Positions 1 through 13,450 of a stretch of 64,000 nucleotides of DNA are shown in pieces. The translations under genes and the position numbers were made by a program. The stretch is from NCBI GenBank assembly GCA_009869945.1, contig WIXG01000052.1, forward strand, positions 62,001-126,000, in the 5' to 3' direction. Source of the stretch: Mesaphorura yosii. Lineage: Eukaryota > Arthropoda > Collembola > Poduromorpha > Tullbergiidae. The notes under the pieces were generated by a model. That model made no database searches and had not been told where the DNA came from. It worked only from the letters and a program-made list of their open reading frames with translations. The stretch's first letter is position 1; every line of letters starts with the position of its first letter.

Positions 1-3000
1 TTTGAAGTTAGACATTGAGCTAAAAATCATGCACTGCACGGTTGGGAAGACAGACACAGGCATTATGCAAAGTGAGAAATCACGAGGACAGTCGTCGTTC
101 TTATTAAGTAGTTAACAATAATTGTCATTTGTCTCGCGTTCTTGCCAAGCACAAATTACAATACGCAGTCATCGAAAAAGGGCAAAAATATTAAAATTAA
201 TAATGGCAGACGGAATGACACGTTTTGACCTCAACATGATTTTAGACTGAGCATGGTCTTGGTAAATTTATACTTGACTGTGTTTATCATCTTCGTCATT
301 TCCTTTGGCCAAGTGAATGTATTGAAAACGGGAACATATACACATGCCACGTTTTCCTCGAGTTGACCTGCTGCGCAACTGCTCGCTCATGGTACATATT
401 ATTTATGGTTTATCCTAATAATTTTTCTCTAGCATTTTCTGGTAACCAAATATTAGTGGAAAGGAAAAAGGAAATAACCAAATACCCGAGTTCTTAGAAC
501 AGATGTGCGCGTGCAAGCTGTAAACCAAGTCAAATATAGGCAGCAATTGGGAACCACCATGTGTTAATGTATAAGGAAGACTGTGGTACATGTCCGAATT
601 TGTGATCAATTCGGCCTTATTCGGTGATTCCTTTAATTACTGTGGTTAACAAGAAACTGCAAAATGCATCTTTGAACTTTGGGTATCGTCGTACACAAGC
701 GACACAATTAAGTTGCAAAACACGTGAAAGTAGATTATTAAAAGCATGCCATGCCGGTACTTCTAACATTTTGTGTTTGCCGAAAAATATTAATGCATCG
801 CGATGATTCCAAATTGCACACAAGGAAAGACTTAAGAATCAAAATTGACACAAAGTAAAAAAATGCAAGCGAGCGTAGTCGAGAAAAAACGTCAACTAAA
901 GTGTTCTTGAAGTCAAAGATTGAACTTCAACCCTTCAAAAGTTCTGTCTGAAGAGTCTGAAATATTTGCTTGAAATTCGTACGTGCGTACAAGCCGTTCA
1001 AGAACTCTGTAGGCAGACCCAGCCTGACACTTATCCACGTGTTCATCTTCCAAACATTGTCGCCTCATTTAACTCGAGCAAAAAGCGACTGACTGTGAGA
1101 CTGTCATGATGTGTGTGGTGGAATATCTACAAATTGCGACGTAATGAGTTCAATCTAATCAACAGCTTTGTGCTCTGCTAGTTCCGCGCGCTAGAGCCCA
1201 TGTGTAATGAATATAAACTTATAAGAGGTCAAAGTATAATCATTAAAGTTAAATATTATGACAAATATTACCCAATGCACGAGTAGAACGCTCTCATATA
1301 ACGTTTCAGCTAATAACACTTCAGTAAGAATGAATCACTTTCAATTTCTCACTCGGCCAATTCTCTCCAGCAAGATTCAGACTGTTTATGTACGGTCATA
1401 TGCGACTCGACACTCAAGTCCAAGTTTGAAGCAAAAAGCGTTTGTAGTTTTGTTTTAGCCTTCTCAGCCTGGCTCTGATCGTCAATCAGCTCCAATCGAA
1501 AACATCCGCATTCATGTACTGAGACAGCGACCGTTCGAAAGCCATTGACACATGCGCACCAAGTCCATTACAAACATTCATCGCGTCTCATGAGTTCGTC
1601 AGTCAAGTGAGTCAAGTACTCCAAAAATGTACAAAAAAGGCATATGCAATATGTAACAAGAGATCTACTGAGGCTGGTTCAACTGAATACCGACTAACTT
1701 ATTGGGTTCGTAGATCGTTTCAATTCATTCCAACATTTATTTTTAACCAACTGCTTACATATTTATGTCAAGTCAACCTCTTATCAACAGAAATTCAACG
1801 TTTATTCAACTCAATCGTCAATCAAGCGTTTTGCCTCCATGTGCAAGGAGGACACAGGATGCGTCATCGTCATCGCATGTTTTTTAACTTATCACATTTT
1901 GCAGAATTTATGACTGAACTCACAACCAGCCTGAACCAGACGAATGTGATTGCATGCTGCTTGCCTTGACAGGAAGAGTACGCTCATAAAATCCGTCTCA
2001 CCGGGTAAAAACTTTGAACTGCAGATAATTTTATATTTTAGAATTATGCACTCTTGTATTCACGACCCAACCAAGTTAAGTATGAACCAGGCACAACGTC
2101 ACCTTATGCATTATGCACTTATGCACACTGACGCCTTGAAAATGAACATGTCCAGGCAATTGCCGTGATATAATTAGGTTAGGACTATTTAAAAGAGTCA
2201 GAACATAATCGCGAGGCAGTGAGGCTCAATTATTCTGAAGGGTTGCATTGCCTTGTCGGTCAGTTAATAATAACCAAAAGGTATTTTGTTGACCTTGTTT
2301 ATGGTTCAAGATAAAGACAAAACATGAAACTGGAACCGAAACAAGTCCAAGCGTAAGGCATGTGTTCAAGGTGACATTTTTAACAGCATGGTGCAGGCGA
2401 TGCCTTAAACCTTTTTCTTCAAGGGCCCGCTGCATCATGGAATAGTACTGACGCGAGACCACCATGAGAAACAATGCTCCTAAGGTTGAGACGTTTCTGT
2501 CTTGAGCTCAACAATGTTTAATGAAATGAAAATAAATCGTAATGACCCTGAAATAATTTAACAACACGAGAACGAAGAACGCTTCGCCTTAAGTTCATTC
2601 AAGCAGCGAAGACAGTGAGCGCCTTTCGCCTTTCCTTTCGAAATAGAGCCTTAACCACATACCACACGAGCACTTGATAAGAGCATGACGAAGAAAGACG
2701 CTGGGAATGTGAATCCTAGCCCAAATGCCCAGGCAAAAACAATGTAACAAAGAGCAATGTGCGGAGAAACCAAAACGTAATCTCAAGCCACGAAGCAATG
2801 ACGAAACCAAGTTCACAAACTTGAGAATCACCGCAACTCCACGGCTCATGTCCATGTTCAAATAAATGAACACAACAATGGTGATCATAAACCATAAAAG
2901 TCCAAAGTAACACCAACATCCTCTTCGAAGTCAAAGCCATGTCGTGCATCACATTCAAATTACAAGTATGCATTCAAGTAATTGTTGTTCGTACTACGCG

Positions 3001-6000
3001 TTGTTGAGCTGAAAGTGAAAAGCAGTGCTATGCAAATTATAAGCCAGAAACCAGTCTTTCGTCTTGGCCACGGCATACGGAGTCCAGCAGGCGAGAAGAG
3101 GTTTAGCCATTGTTACCACGTACCATAACTATATGCCAGAATGCCAACGCATGAAAAGATGTAAAAAATAATTCACAAAAGTCAAATGAATGTGATTCAA
3201 AGTCAGTAGGTAAGTGACCCAAGACAAGTAGAAAGAAAAGACCAGCATCACTACAGAATCTCATCACCCACCGGCTCAATTAATGGCTCACGTACACTTG
3301 CTATCTGCTGTAAAGTGCTCAGAGCAGAGCGTTTCATTTCACTCTCTTTAGTCGTGCCAGTGTCAGTCGTATGCAAACTTTTTGCACCGAGCAGGGGGCC
3401 AATATCATCAGAATCAGAAACCACATCCACAGTCACATAGTCAGTCACAGGCCAGCAAACGCAACTCCAACTGCTAAACTGGTGCTGAACGTAAACCATA
3501 CGTGAATGGTACTTGCAACAAAAAATTTGAGAGCAAATAATGATTCAAGACTTTTCATGGACAAAGGATGAGAGCAGAGATATATTTAATATGATACTTA
3601 TTGCCTTTTGCGTGGTGGTGCCGGCGTGTAGGTGATTGTACCTTAGAACGAACATCCTTGACTTTTGCAACGCTCCCATGATTCTTTAATGTTACAACTC
3701 CAGTCTAGTGCTTTTGTTCGGCCTTCTGCTCGAACGAAAAATAAAAATGCCATAGTTCGAAATGAGGCACAAGGCATGCGAAGACACAGAATGCAGAAGC
3801 ATCGATCAAGTAGTTAAACTTTAATGATAATAATTGCCATCATTACACGCACCTTTCCTTGCTTTGTACCCGTGAAAACTCAGTTGGTAATGCAAAGGTG
3901 TGGCGATAATGAAAGTGAATGAGGAATCAAAAAAATCTAAGAGAATCAAAAGAAGTTTTGTACAACACTTGCAAAATGGCAGACCTGCATAAAATTCGCA
4001 GTCGGAAAAGGCAAGGGCACCAGGACGCAATAACTACCCTGGTCATTTGGCAAATCCTACGTTTAACTTTAACTACAAAGTGCAAATAATGCACCGCACA
4101 AGTAGCAATTTTCTCAATTGAAGATTGCAATTTGCAGCCTATTGTTCTGAGTAAAATATTCCATGCTGAGCTAATAAATTGTCGTCTGTGTCCAACAGCA
4201 TTGCTTCTGGAGGCAGTACCTCGATGCCTTGAATCTTCTCGGTGCAACCTACACTTTCGTTGGATTTAGAAAAATTAAGTTCCTTTGAAGAAATTTCTTT
4301 TGTCTTAAAATAAGTATGCGAAGACGATAAAAGTTAGATGAAACGAGTCGTAAATTCCTGCCTCTTCTATCACGAACTCATGAAAAATGCATGGAGCATA
4401 GATTCAGAAACACTCATTCTTCACGTCCATTTCAATTTACTCTGGTAGGAATAGACGGTGATGTTCCGTAGTTGTAGTCACGGTGTCACGCCATGTACGG
4501 TGGCATAGAACAAAATCCCAAATTCTTCTGAGCCTTCTCAAAAACAACTTCGCATTGCCTCGCGAAGAGCCAGAGGAAGGGTTTATCTCATCTCATCGTT
4601 TTTTCAACAGGCAACAAAGAAGATTCCGATGTAATGTAATGTTATGCTGCGTTGCATAATGTATCAAGAATCAAGAGTACAGTCTACAGTGAAGATGAAT
4701 GCTTGTCCTACTTCAGGTGCAATGTACGACAAGTTTAACGCATGAAAAGTAAAAATGCGACAACAATTGAAGCATAGCGCGGAACGTACTTTCGCATTGT
4801 TTCCTGATGAAACCAAGAATGAATTCTATTCTTAGCATACTTTGGATGAGAAGATCACTCGGATTTTGAATTCCTCAATTTGCAAAAAACCAATCATGAC
4901 AGCCCAACAGCTCAACGGTTATTCTTTCGTCTTCTATCACCACATAAAGAAGCATAAAGCAGATGGTCCAATACTTTCAAAAGTGCTTTTGCTGATTAGA
5001 GCAATGTCCAGGTGTACTCGCTTGGCTTCAAGCACTTGCGAGGTGTTGGTTTCAGGTTAAACAGATTTACAAAATATTAATCTCTACATCCTCAAGTTAT
5101 TGCCCTGAACGAGTCCATTATGCTCTATCGTATTGTATGCCGTACACTTGGCATGAATGCTGAGTTCAGTCTAGTAATGACGATCTGCATTATCAAAGCG
5201 CTTCAGGAGGAAGTTTGATACAAAAACAATTCTCAAGTTCATCATTTGCTTTTCCCTTAAATTATGGCTGATGCTCACAAAATGAACTCTTCGAAACAGA
5301 AACATAAAACATTGTCGTGCTCACTGATTAAGCCAGAGCAGAAAATGCTGGGAGTAAATTAAAGCCATGCGAGATGTGTGTGACGAGCGAGCTAAGATTT
5401 CAGAGTTACGTGAGTTCAATCTTGCTTTAGTACATGTAAATGAGAAGCACGGCCGTGACCAGCTACTTTGTTACTTGAGTGCTAAAAACTCAGGTATTAA
5501 TGTGTCAAGGAACTCTGCCTTTGTGGTTACTTCTTGTTAGCATGCTAAAATTACACTTGCGTTTCGTTTACACTGTCATTTTCGTTTTGCCTGTGACTGA
5601 AAGCGAAGGAGTCGATAGAAATGATTTTAATTACGGACTGTTTACCCTCGGATATCGTACAACGCAATATTTGATGAACATCAGCACATTGGCTTTCAGT
5701 TTCGTAACCAGACCGGGATCGAAATTCAAAAACACGCCAGCACGCAGCCAAGAAAATTCTCGCAAATGCAACAGCAATACATCACGTTCTATAAGTCTGA
5801 CTAAACATTTCCATTAAGCATGACTACGACTGTGAGTCACAGTGCGCAGCGTCGCAGGCAGAGGAATTGGATAATGTTAATTTTCGAATTAGTGTACAAA
5901 ACAGTTCAGTTCAGCTACCACAAGACCGTACGTGGCATAATAGTAACTAATTTACATGGTGTGAATGACTAAAAGGAAGTCCAAGCTCAACCCGTCATAG

Positions 6001-9000
6001 TTGCTGGACATGAAATGATAAATTCATTGCTCTTTCTCATACTAGATAGAACTGCCTTTTGAGTGAATGATTTAACAACTCGCTAATTTGGCGTGGCAAA
6101 ACAGATCAGATAAACGTACCACTGCTACCACACAGCACGAATTACGTGCTTGCACTACAGTTCCGCAGAATTCGCACTCATAACAACATCGTAATTGCTA
6201 TTCAATTCTTCAAGACTTCAGAATCCTTTCACAATTGCGTATAAGATTTTCGTTGTGAAGTGCAGCAAAAGAGAATTAATTCGTTTCAAAGTCATTACAG
6301 ATTGAAAAACAAACGGATGACGTGATCGGTGGAAGAAAGTCGTATGACTGCAGTATTAAGCATTAATCGCATTCGCATCAGTTCAAGTTCGATGTTGTTT
6401 GTTGTTACTTTTATCACTTAGAAAGAAGCCAAATTGAGTAGAACGTTTCCATTCTATAAGTATGAGTGAAGATGTACGTTGTTGTTGCATTCGTGGATGC
6501 AATGAAATCATCATTGCGGTTGCAAAAATAATTACGAAGTGATGCATGTGCAGTGACGTTTGTCTTTAGTGGAATGACATTGCAAATTCTATCATTTGAT
6601 TACGCTCATGCGCCTTTGTATTGCGTGTGTTTTGTATCTGCATTTACGTACATTATATTTATTACGTGTATTACATTTATTAAATCAGAAGCGAAGAGCG
6701 ATATCATTTTAGTTCTGGTTATCTTTATCTCAGGTTGCACGTGCACTAGCGATGAATGAGTAATTCGCTCGAGAGGTACTAAGCCAAGTAACCTTTCAGT
6801 CCTTTCAGCAAAGGCACAAGCGCTCCGCGCAACGCAGTAGCGCAGACCAGGAATTGTTTAATGTCAATATTGTACCAGCAAATCAAGATGACTAATCCTA
6901 ATATTGTGTGTAGGTAGTCGCCAAAGGTCGTACAGAGCCATGTTTGAAATGACCAAGCGGATGGGAGAGTCACAATGTAATTTACTCGGACGACTTCACT
7001 TCATTTAATTTACGTCTTTCCGTAAACCATTACTCGCTCTCTGTTCTCAGCTACTGTACGGATACATCGACTCACCTCTTTAGGTAGTTTTTGGAGAATG
7101 GATAGAACAGTCGACAGCGCATACGTGTGTATGATAAAAGTGAAGTCTGAGAATAATTAGTTTCCACTCCATGCCTATGATTTGCATTATCTGCCAATGG
7201 TATTGCCATCCGGCAAAGTCAAAATCAGCCAAAGCAACACAAGGTAGTAAGACAATTCTGGGAAAAGGGAAGCGTCCACCCGTGATTACCGGGCGGGCTG
7301 GTCTGGACACGCTCACGCTTGAGAGGGAACTGTCGTCGTCCCGCCGACATCAGTCAGTAATCCCTCAGACATTAAAAAATTCCACTGCCAAGCCAAATGT
7401 ACAAAGGACTCAGCGGCATAGGCATGGTCATGAAGGATGTAAAAATGACAATAAAATTACGGACCAGTTCTTCAGATCAGATTCTGGTAAGGTATACCAG
7501 AGCAGACCAGACTCAAACATTAGAATAATGATAGGGCAGAAAAGGAGACAATTAGAGGAAGCAACAGAGAGACAGTGTCAAATTAGAACAGTACTACACT
7601 AGTCTGGATGGGGATTCCGTCAATTCACATTATTCATAAAATATTCGAAGACAATTCACATCTACAACGAACACGAAATCAAAAATGTAAAGTCTGCTGT
7701 GCCCTGTGCTGCCTGGAATTGAGATTTCTGTGCTAGAGGACTGGCAATGCAACTTGAAACTTGGCTACTTCTATACGTTGCCTTGCTCGAGCTTCAAAGA
7801 CCACGGTCCATTGGTTTACAGTGTCGCAATACGCTGGACTGCCTGCACAAAGAACTCCTGATTTGAATTTCATTAAATCTTGGTGTCCAGTCGAGTCCTC
7901 TCTTTTTACCTCTTGCCTTCTCAGTTCTCCCTCGCAACTTCCGTTGCAGTTCATATTTTATTGATTTGCTTTTAATGGTACAAAGACCAACCAATGCTCC
8001 CTTGCCGTTGTTGCCACTGCGCTTGATCGCATGATATCACATCACCCTTTGCCTTTGGTACTGCAAATAAGATCGGCTCACTGACAAAGGCTAACGGACT
8101 GGACAAAGAGTGCAGTGAACAGTTGATTATTGTGATTATGAAATTGCACGAGGGCTGTCAAGCAGGCCTGAAAGAAGAAGGGCCCGGGTCCGGCCTGAGA
8201 CCTTGTGAACTGGGACTCGAGGTCCTTTAAATGACCTCTTATCCTCCAAACATTGCGTGGCATTCCGACAACAATTATCGAAGGAAAGTCTTGTTTTGTG
8301 GTACACTATTTATTACCTTTTATTATCGTTTCCTTTGTCCTCGTTCAGTTCATCCAGCAGACTCGTTGCTCACGGGTAAAATTTTCCAATGAACAAATAT
8401 GGTTATGGTATGACAATGAGCCTGGCAATGGCCTTGTACAAAGCTGCTACGAAACTCAATTCGAATGCAACGTGAGTCCTACATTTTTCTGAGCAGTTAG
8501 CAGCGTGGCATGGCATGCCTGTCTGCCCTGAAGTTGAAGTACCCACTCGCAAGATGCGAGATCCTTTTAATGGAAAATGGACAATGAATGGCTCTGACTC
8601 TCATTACTCGTTCTTCGATCACATTTCGCCTTGACTTATGTAAGTTTTATGCTGTTGCCTAATCTTGCACGCTTGGTAGTTTAGAGCTGTTTGCCAGCGG
8701 ATGAATGCATGGAGAAAAACCAGACAGACAAGCATTCCAAATTCAAAACACAGAGCAAAGAGCACAAGGCACAAGCGCAATATTTGTAAAAAATTACTGG
8801 GACCCCTTCACTTTACTGCAAGAGCACAAAATAAAAATTCCGTCTTTCACCGACACACATAACCGCCGGGACCACGCTTTCAGGGCCTGGCCTGTTTGGT
8901 CGGTAGTCTATCATACATCATACCGTGCATATGTCGAAACAGAAACATCCGAGCCGGAGGGATGAGGGACAGTGTTGATCTGTTGCAGAAGTTGGAACTT

Positions 9001-9910
9001 TTACATAATGTGCAAAAATAATGATTTCCATTTTCAGCACTACAATTATTTTTATGCTTCAAATTATGGCTTTCGCTTTGTAGGAGCAAGACTGAAAGGA
9101 ATGGAAGAAATGAAACGCTGGATATGGGTATTGGTAACTGGTAACACGAGCACATTATCACGTTATTGAACAGTAAACACGGGCTGAAACGAACAATTGT
9201 TGCTCAGAATGGCTGGCTGCAATTCCATGCTCCAGACTCCAGACAAAGACAGACATGCACGAAAAGGCTGAAGGGGAAGCGTGAGACGAAAGACGAGACA
9301 AAGAAAGACATAGGGCGACGGCACAGCAGAATGGCACGCTGAACGATCGAGACTCCCATGTCTCATGGCTCGATTTAGGCTTGGAGTAGCCAATGTCCAG
9401 AACGACTTTCGACAGTATGGCACGAAGTGTACACGAAATGATTTACCTGGGCCCTGGATGACCTCTGGCCTTAGCCGTAGTGCACCTAGCATAGTGTACA
9501 GGCTCGACAGGCTGATTCAAATGCGTTTGAGAAGATTATTATAATTACAGATATAACGCTTACAGCGATTACAATAATGTTATGCTTTGACCGGTGATTA
9601 GTGAAACAGTTTCGTATTTAAGCAGGGTGTAAATGAATGGGAAATGAGAATGCATGAATGCACACGAACCGATTTTATTCCCTTCCAACGTTGAACCCGG
9701 TTGAGCGCAAGAGAAGCTCATGAATAAAAAAGAAAAATACGAACAGTCGAGCCCTCGCTGTTACGCAATGGTGGTGGTGCCCGATTGCAAGGCGCACGAG
9801 TGCATGATTTCGGTCTCTCGCAGACAGGAAACTCAACAAAACTAAGTCTCAAAATTACCAGTAGAGTGTGGAAAGGAGAAATGAGAACAAAGAAAGCGCA
9901 TTTTACGTAC
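1..9910. other. gene-free left region, possibly mex3 intron 1
   Basis: No open reading frame here has homology, splice structure or codon continuity that I can support. The reading frames present are short, overlap on both strands and give low-complexity or T-rich hydrophobic translations. The MEX3 first exon ends at 9911 with a good donor reading leftwards, and no KH-domain exon is recognisable in this stretch. It is therefore either a long first intron of that gene, with later exons beyond base 1, or intron plus intergenic DNA. I saw no tRNA, rRNA, satellite or clear transposon here. Confidence 0.55.
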
Positions 9911-10340
9911 CTTGACGACCAACGATCTCGGCGACATGTTCTGAGCTTGGTACTGGAACACATTCAGTCATGTTTTGACTCTTTTTTGGAAGAATGAACG
10001 CTCTCAACTCTTCTGGTGTCAGGAGATGAGCTGATGGTGATGAGAAAAGCGGTCCACCGCCCAAAATGTGATGACTTTGATAGCTTTGCAGTTCGTCATC
10101 GCTCGAGTTCAGCAGATGGCTGGTCAGTTGCGGTGAAGTGTTTGTCATCGATGTCGAAGAGGTTGGATTCATCCAGGAGCTCCCAATGAGATTGTTACCG
10201 CCATTTGTGTCAGAGGTGATTGAAGATGCTGATGACGAGTTTCCGTTGTTGTTCGAAGACAGGCCGAGCATTGACAGCTCAAGAGCCAGTTGAAGCGCTC
10301 GCTGATCTTCAAACTCACCAAAAATTGAACCAGCCGGCAT
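9911..10340 (-). CDS. mex3: MEX3-family RNA-binding protein, first coding exon (partial)
   Basis: MEX3 proteins are cytoplasmic RNA-binding regulators with two KH domains and, in many members, a C-terminal RING E3 ligase domain; they control maternal and cell-fate mRNAs. Two family blocks are visible in this 143-codon exon: [16 protein letters not shown] near residue 13 and [20 protein letters not shown] at the end, which leads directly into KH1. Between them is a Ser/Asn-rich linker. The exon ends in a split Gly codon at 9911, followed by the donor GTACGT on the minus strand. The ATG at 10340 gives the usual MEX3 start spacing. The KH and RING exons are not visible to the left and should lie beyond the window edge. 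Subfamily cannot be assigned from one exon. Confidence 0.9.
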
Positions 10341-10949
10341 GTCGAAGCTTTTGTTTTTGCAGTCTTCTTCCAGAAAAATGTTTGGTAAAAAATCACAGTG
10401 AAAAAGTTTTTCTTCAAGAAATCAGATCTTCTGTTGTCGTTCACCAAACAGTCATAAAATGACTCGTCTTTCTCGTAAAATTGTTAAGGAACAGCTTTGA
10501 CGCCTTTGAGAGAGAACTAAAATTGATATAGATAATTAAAATCGAGCTAAAATTATTCTAATAAATAGTAATCTTTGTCTTGTTTGAAAACACAGAGCAG
10601 AGTCAAACTCTGTACTTCCTCTCTCTTCGCTGCCCAAAACTCGAATGAAACATGACCAAAAGTCTGGAACGTGTCTAGAGCTTCGGCTTGGGCTCGCTCA
10701 CTCTTTTAGTGCTTGGCAGTAACAACGTATTGGCTACGCTTTACGCGGCTGTACAACAGAACGCGAGTGGCGAGACACGACAATTGCAATGCAGTTTATT
10801 ATGCAGCAGTACGAAAACCGCGCTGTAGACTCGGCATAGGACACCAATAGCAATCCAACAAAGCAAAAATCTATAATTTCAGCAGAGGGGAGACGGAGAG
10901 GTAGTTGAACTGTGGGATGCAGTAGAACCCAAGACAAGAATCACAAATT

Positions 10950-11193
10950 CATACTCACGAGCCTCAGCCGCCGTGCTGGTTCAGTCCAGTGGTACTCCTC
11001 AATTCTGTTCAGCATCAGCTTCTGCTCTGCAGCGGATTTCATTCGCATCTGACTCCCTTTGCACAGCTCAATAAAACTGCTCTGATCGCGGCGCCAGAAT
11101 TTTAAACCGATTTTTAGAACTTTTGCGAAGGTTTGCGTTTCAGTTCAGGACATTTTCGATGAAGATTCTGCAAGGTTCGCGCAGCTGAATTCG
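10950..11193. promoter_or_regulatory. divergent leader exons and shared promoter of mex3 and the CNOT7 gene
   Basis: On the minus strand an exon-like sequence ends at 10959 with the donor GTGAGT, a good candidate for the noncoding first exon of mex3 spliced to the coding exon at 10340. On the plus strand a candidate noncoding exon of the deadenylase gene ends at 11193 with the donor GTAAGT. Both transcripts would then start between about 10990 and 11160. I see no obvious TATA box, so a shared bidirectional promoter is inferred. Transcription start data would settle it. Confidence 0.5.
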
Positions 11194-11441
11194 GTAAGTT
11201 TATCTCCCAATAACTATTTGACAAGTAGAACCTGCGATTTCATGCGGTGATAAACATGACCTGCATTGATTGAGTGTTTTACAAAACAATGAGAGATAGC
11301 CATTGCGAATAGCACTAGCATTCTCGTGCGCTGTTTTCCTTGTGATAAGGATGTAGGCATTAAATAGGCTGCTAACTCAATTTTTAACTAATTTGTAAAC
11401 TTCTGCTTTTCAGAAGTGTGCAGTCTACTGAACACGAGAAG

Positions 11442-12386
11442 ATGCAGTTGCTGTCTACTTTGAGTAATGAAAACGGGATAACCACAAATGGTAAACAGTC
11501 GTCTGACCCAAGAATTAGCAAAATGTCGGACGATATACGAATCAGAGAGGTATGGGCTTCCAATCTGGATGAAGAATTTTGCAAAATTCGGGCCTTGGCA
11601 AGAAAATTTAACTACATAGCAATGGACACCGAATTTCCGGGTGTCGTTGCCCGTCCGCTTGGAGAATTTCGTAATGCTTCGGAGTATCAATATCAGCTGT
11701 TGCGTTGTAACGTGGACATGCTGAGAATCATCCAACTGGGGTTAACATTTATGGATGAAGAAGGCAACACCCCGCCAAATGGGCCGAGCACATTTCAGTT
11801 CAACTTCAAGTTCAATCTCCAAGATGACATGTCTGCTCAGGATAGCATTGAACTTCTTACAAATTCGGGGATCCAATTCAAGAAACACGAAACAGATGGA
11901 GTCGACACCTTTGCTTTTGCAGAACTGTTCCTAACGTCTGGGCTAGTACTTACTGATCGAATTAAATGGCTTTCATTTCACTCGGGCTATGATTTTGGGT
12001 ATCTTTTGAAGATCTTGATGCACCAGAAGTTACCAAAGGAAGAGAACGGATTTTTTGAACTGTTAAGAATATTTTTCCCACACGTGTACGACATCAAATA
12101 CTTAATGAAGAGCTGCAAGAATTTGAAAGGTGGCCTTCAAGAGGTAGCAGATCAACTAGAAATTGAACGAATTGGTCATCAACATCAAGCCGGAAGTGAT
12201 TCACTATTAACTGGAATGACATTTTTCAGAATGAAGGAAATGTTCTTCGAAGACAACATCGATGAGTCGAAATATAGTGGTCACCTGTATGGATTTGGCA
12301 TCTCATTCACTCAACCAAATGATTTGACTGTTTACTACATACATCCTTCATCGTCCACGGACCATTCCGGCATTTACAGTAACTAG
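11442..12386 (+). CDS. CNOT7: CCR4-NOT deadenylase catalytic subunit (CAF1/POP2, CNOT7/8)
   Basis: This DEDD-family 3'-5' exoribonuclease shortens poly(A) tails as part of the CCR4-NOT complex in the cytoplasm. The four metal-binding acidic residues are visible: D62 and E64 in AMDTEFPG, D184 in FHSGYDFGYL and D253 in HQAGSDSLL. The block KYLMKSCKNLKGGLQEVA is also conserved. The coding region is 314 residues in one uninterrupted exon, unlike its intron-rich neighbours. A leader intron runs from 11194 to 11413 (GTAAGT to TTTTCAG). Two starts are possible: the first in-frame ATG at 11442 and M28 (MSDDIRIREVW), which aligns with the vertebrate start. The C-terminal tail after YGFG is lineage-specific. 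AATAAA near 12498 marks the 3' end. Confidence 0.95.
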   Translation: MQLLSTLSNENGITTNGKQSSDPRISKMSDDIRIREVWASNLDEEFCKIRALARKFNYIAMDTEFPGVVARPLGEFRNASEYQYQLLRCNVDMLRIIQLGLTFMDEEGNTPPNGPSTFQFNFKFNLQDDMSAQDSIELLTNSGIQFKKHETDGVDTFAFAELFLTSGLVLTDRIKWLSFHSGYDFGYLLKILMHQKLPKEENGFFELLRIFFPHVYDIKYLMKSCKNLKGGLQEVADQLEIERIGHQHQAGSDSLLTGMTFFRMKEMFFEDNIDESKYSGHLYGFGISFTQPNDLTVYYIHPSSSTDHSGIYSN

Positions 12387-12497
12387 AAAGATCATGAGTA
12401 ATTAGCACCTTGATATTGATGTCTTGAGAGTGTTTAAACTTCAGCAAAGCTGTTCACTAAATCTTTTCCACTGTTTATTTCAATCAAATATGTCCAA

Positions 12498-12503
12498 AAT
12501 AAA
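12498..12503 (+). terminator. poly(A) signal of the CNOT7 gene
   Basis: AATAAA occurs about 112 bp after the stop codon, with a second overlapping AATAAA just downstream in the same AT-rich stretch. It fits the end of a short 3' UTR. Confidence 0.6.
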
Positions 12504-12514
12504 ATAATAAATTC

Positions 12515-13135
12515 AATATCTGTTCAGAGTCTCATGCACATTGTGTCAAACTGGCATGACTATGGTCATACGAAACGGCGACTTTAACAAGGACAAGTCA
12601 GAATAATACACTACGACTTGAGTCTTGCAATGCAACAAAGGGTCCAAAATGACCAAGCTCGGTTACCCGTGGTCTACCTGCAACCATTGATAATCATGAT
12701 TAGCAATGATGCAGTCTAATTATGATGATGTATTCAGTGCGTCAGTTTCATTTACTCGCTCGCTCGTATGGCCAATGTGCCGTGGTAGAAAATGAGAGCG
12801 AAACTACAACGCACATGCCCATCGTTATGCGCACATCATTGGTGGGAAACTGAGAAGGGATGTGTATGGGATCATATGAGAGATGACACATACTACAAAG
12901 GTATGAGTGTAAATACACTTGAGTTTGTAAACTTTCTTTTTAAAAGTTCCAATAATTTCTTAATAAATTACATTTCATATCATTATCTTGCTGTTCGTTA
13001 GCCCCTTTTGTTACATAACCAGTTTTGGTGTGCGTGCGTGAGGTAGGGAATGTATTCTCTAAAATATCCAAGTTGAAACCCTAATAAAGACTGATTCCGA
13101 TTAAAATTCACCGTCATAAACTTTACTTGATGACT
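12515..13135. other. intergenic spacer
   Basis: The stretch between the CNOT7 poly(A) signal and the TBC1D15 leader holds only short AT-rich frames with no recognisable product. It probably contains the TBC1D15 promoter, but no core element stands out. Confidence 0.5.
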
Positions 13136-13450
13136 GATTGATATCAGCACAAGAGTTGGTTAGTGTGGAATTTGTTGAGGATCGTCCTGAGACACTGCAC
13201 ATACGTAACGAATGCTTCCTCTGTAATCGGCAACAAAAGTCTGATCTTCAATCATCCAATTGTTCACAGGACTGGCCAGTGCACTGGCGTGACGGTCGAG
13301 GGTTGACAGTGAGCACTACCAGTGATTAGTATCAGGTGAGTTCATCAGTTCATGCACATATCACGGGATTCTCGCAAATTCAAGTTACTAAATTACTAAT
13401 CAAAATTACAATGCAGAGAACCTTGCGCTTCGGTTCTGACCATCGTCAAT

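Noticed and set aside
2226..3499. Series of hydrophobic minus-strand frames that could be a decayed multi-pass membrane or chemoreceptor gene
   Set aside because: Hydrophobic translations appear in two or more overlapping frames, as expected from T-rich noncoding DNA. No continuous splice model or family motif could be built.
7171..7602. 143-codon plus-strand frame with many basic residues
   Set aside because: No recognisable domain, no splice context and composition like low-complexity intergenic DNA. The apparent CxxC near the start is not followed by a zinc-finger pattern.
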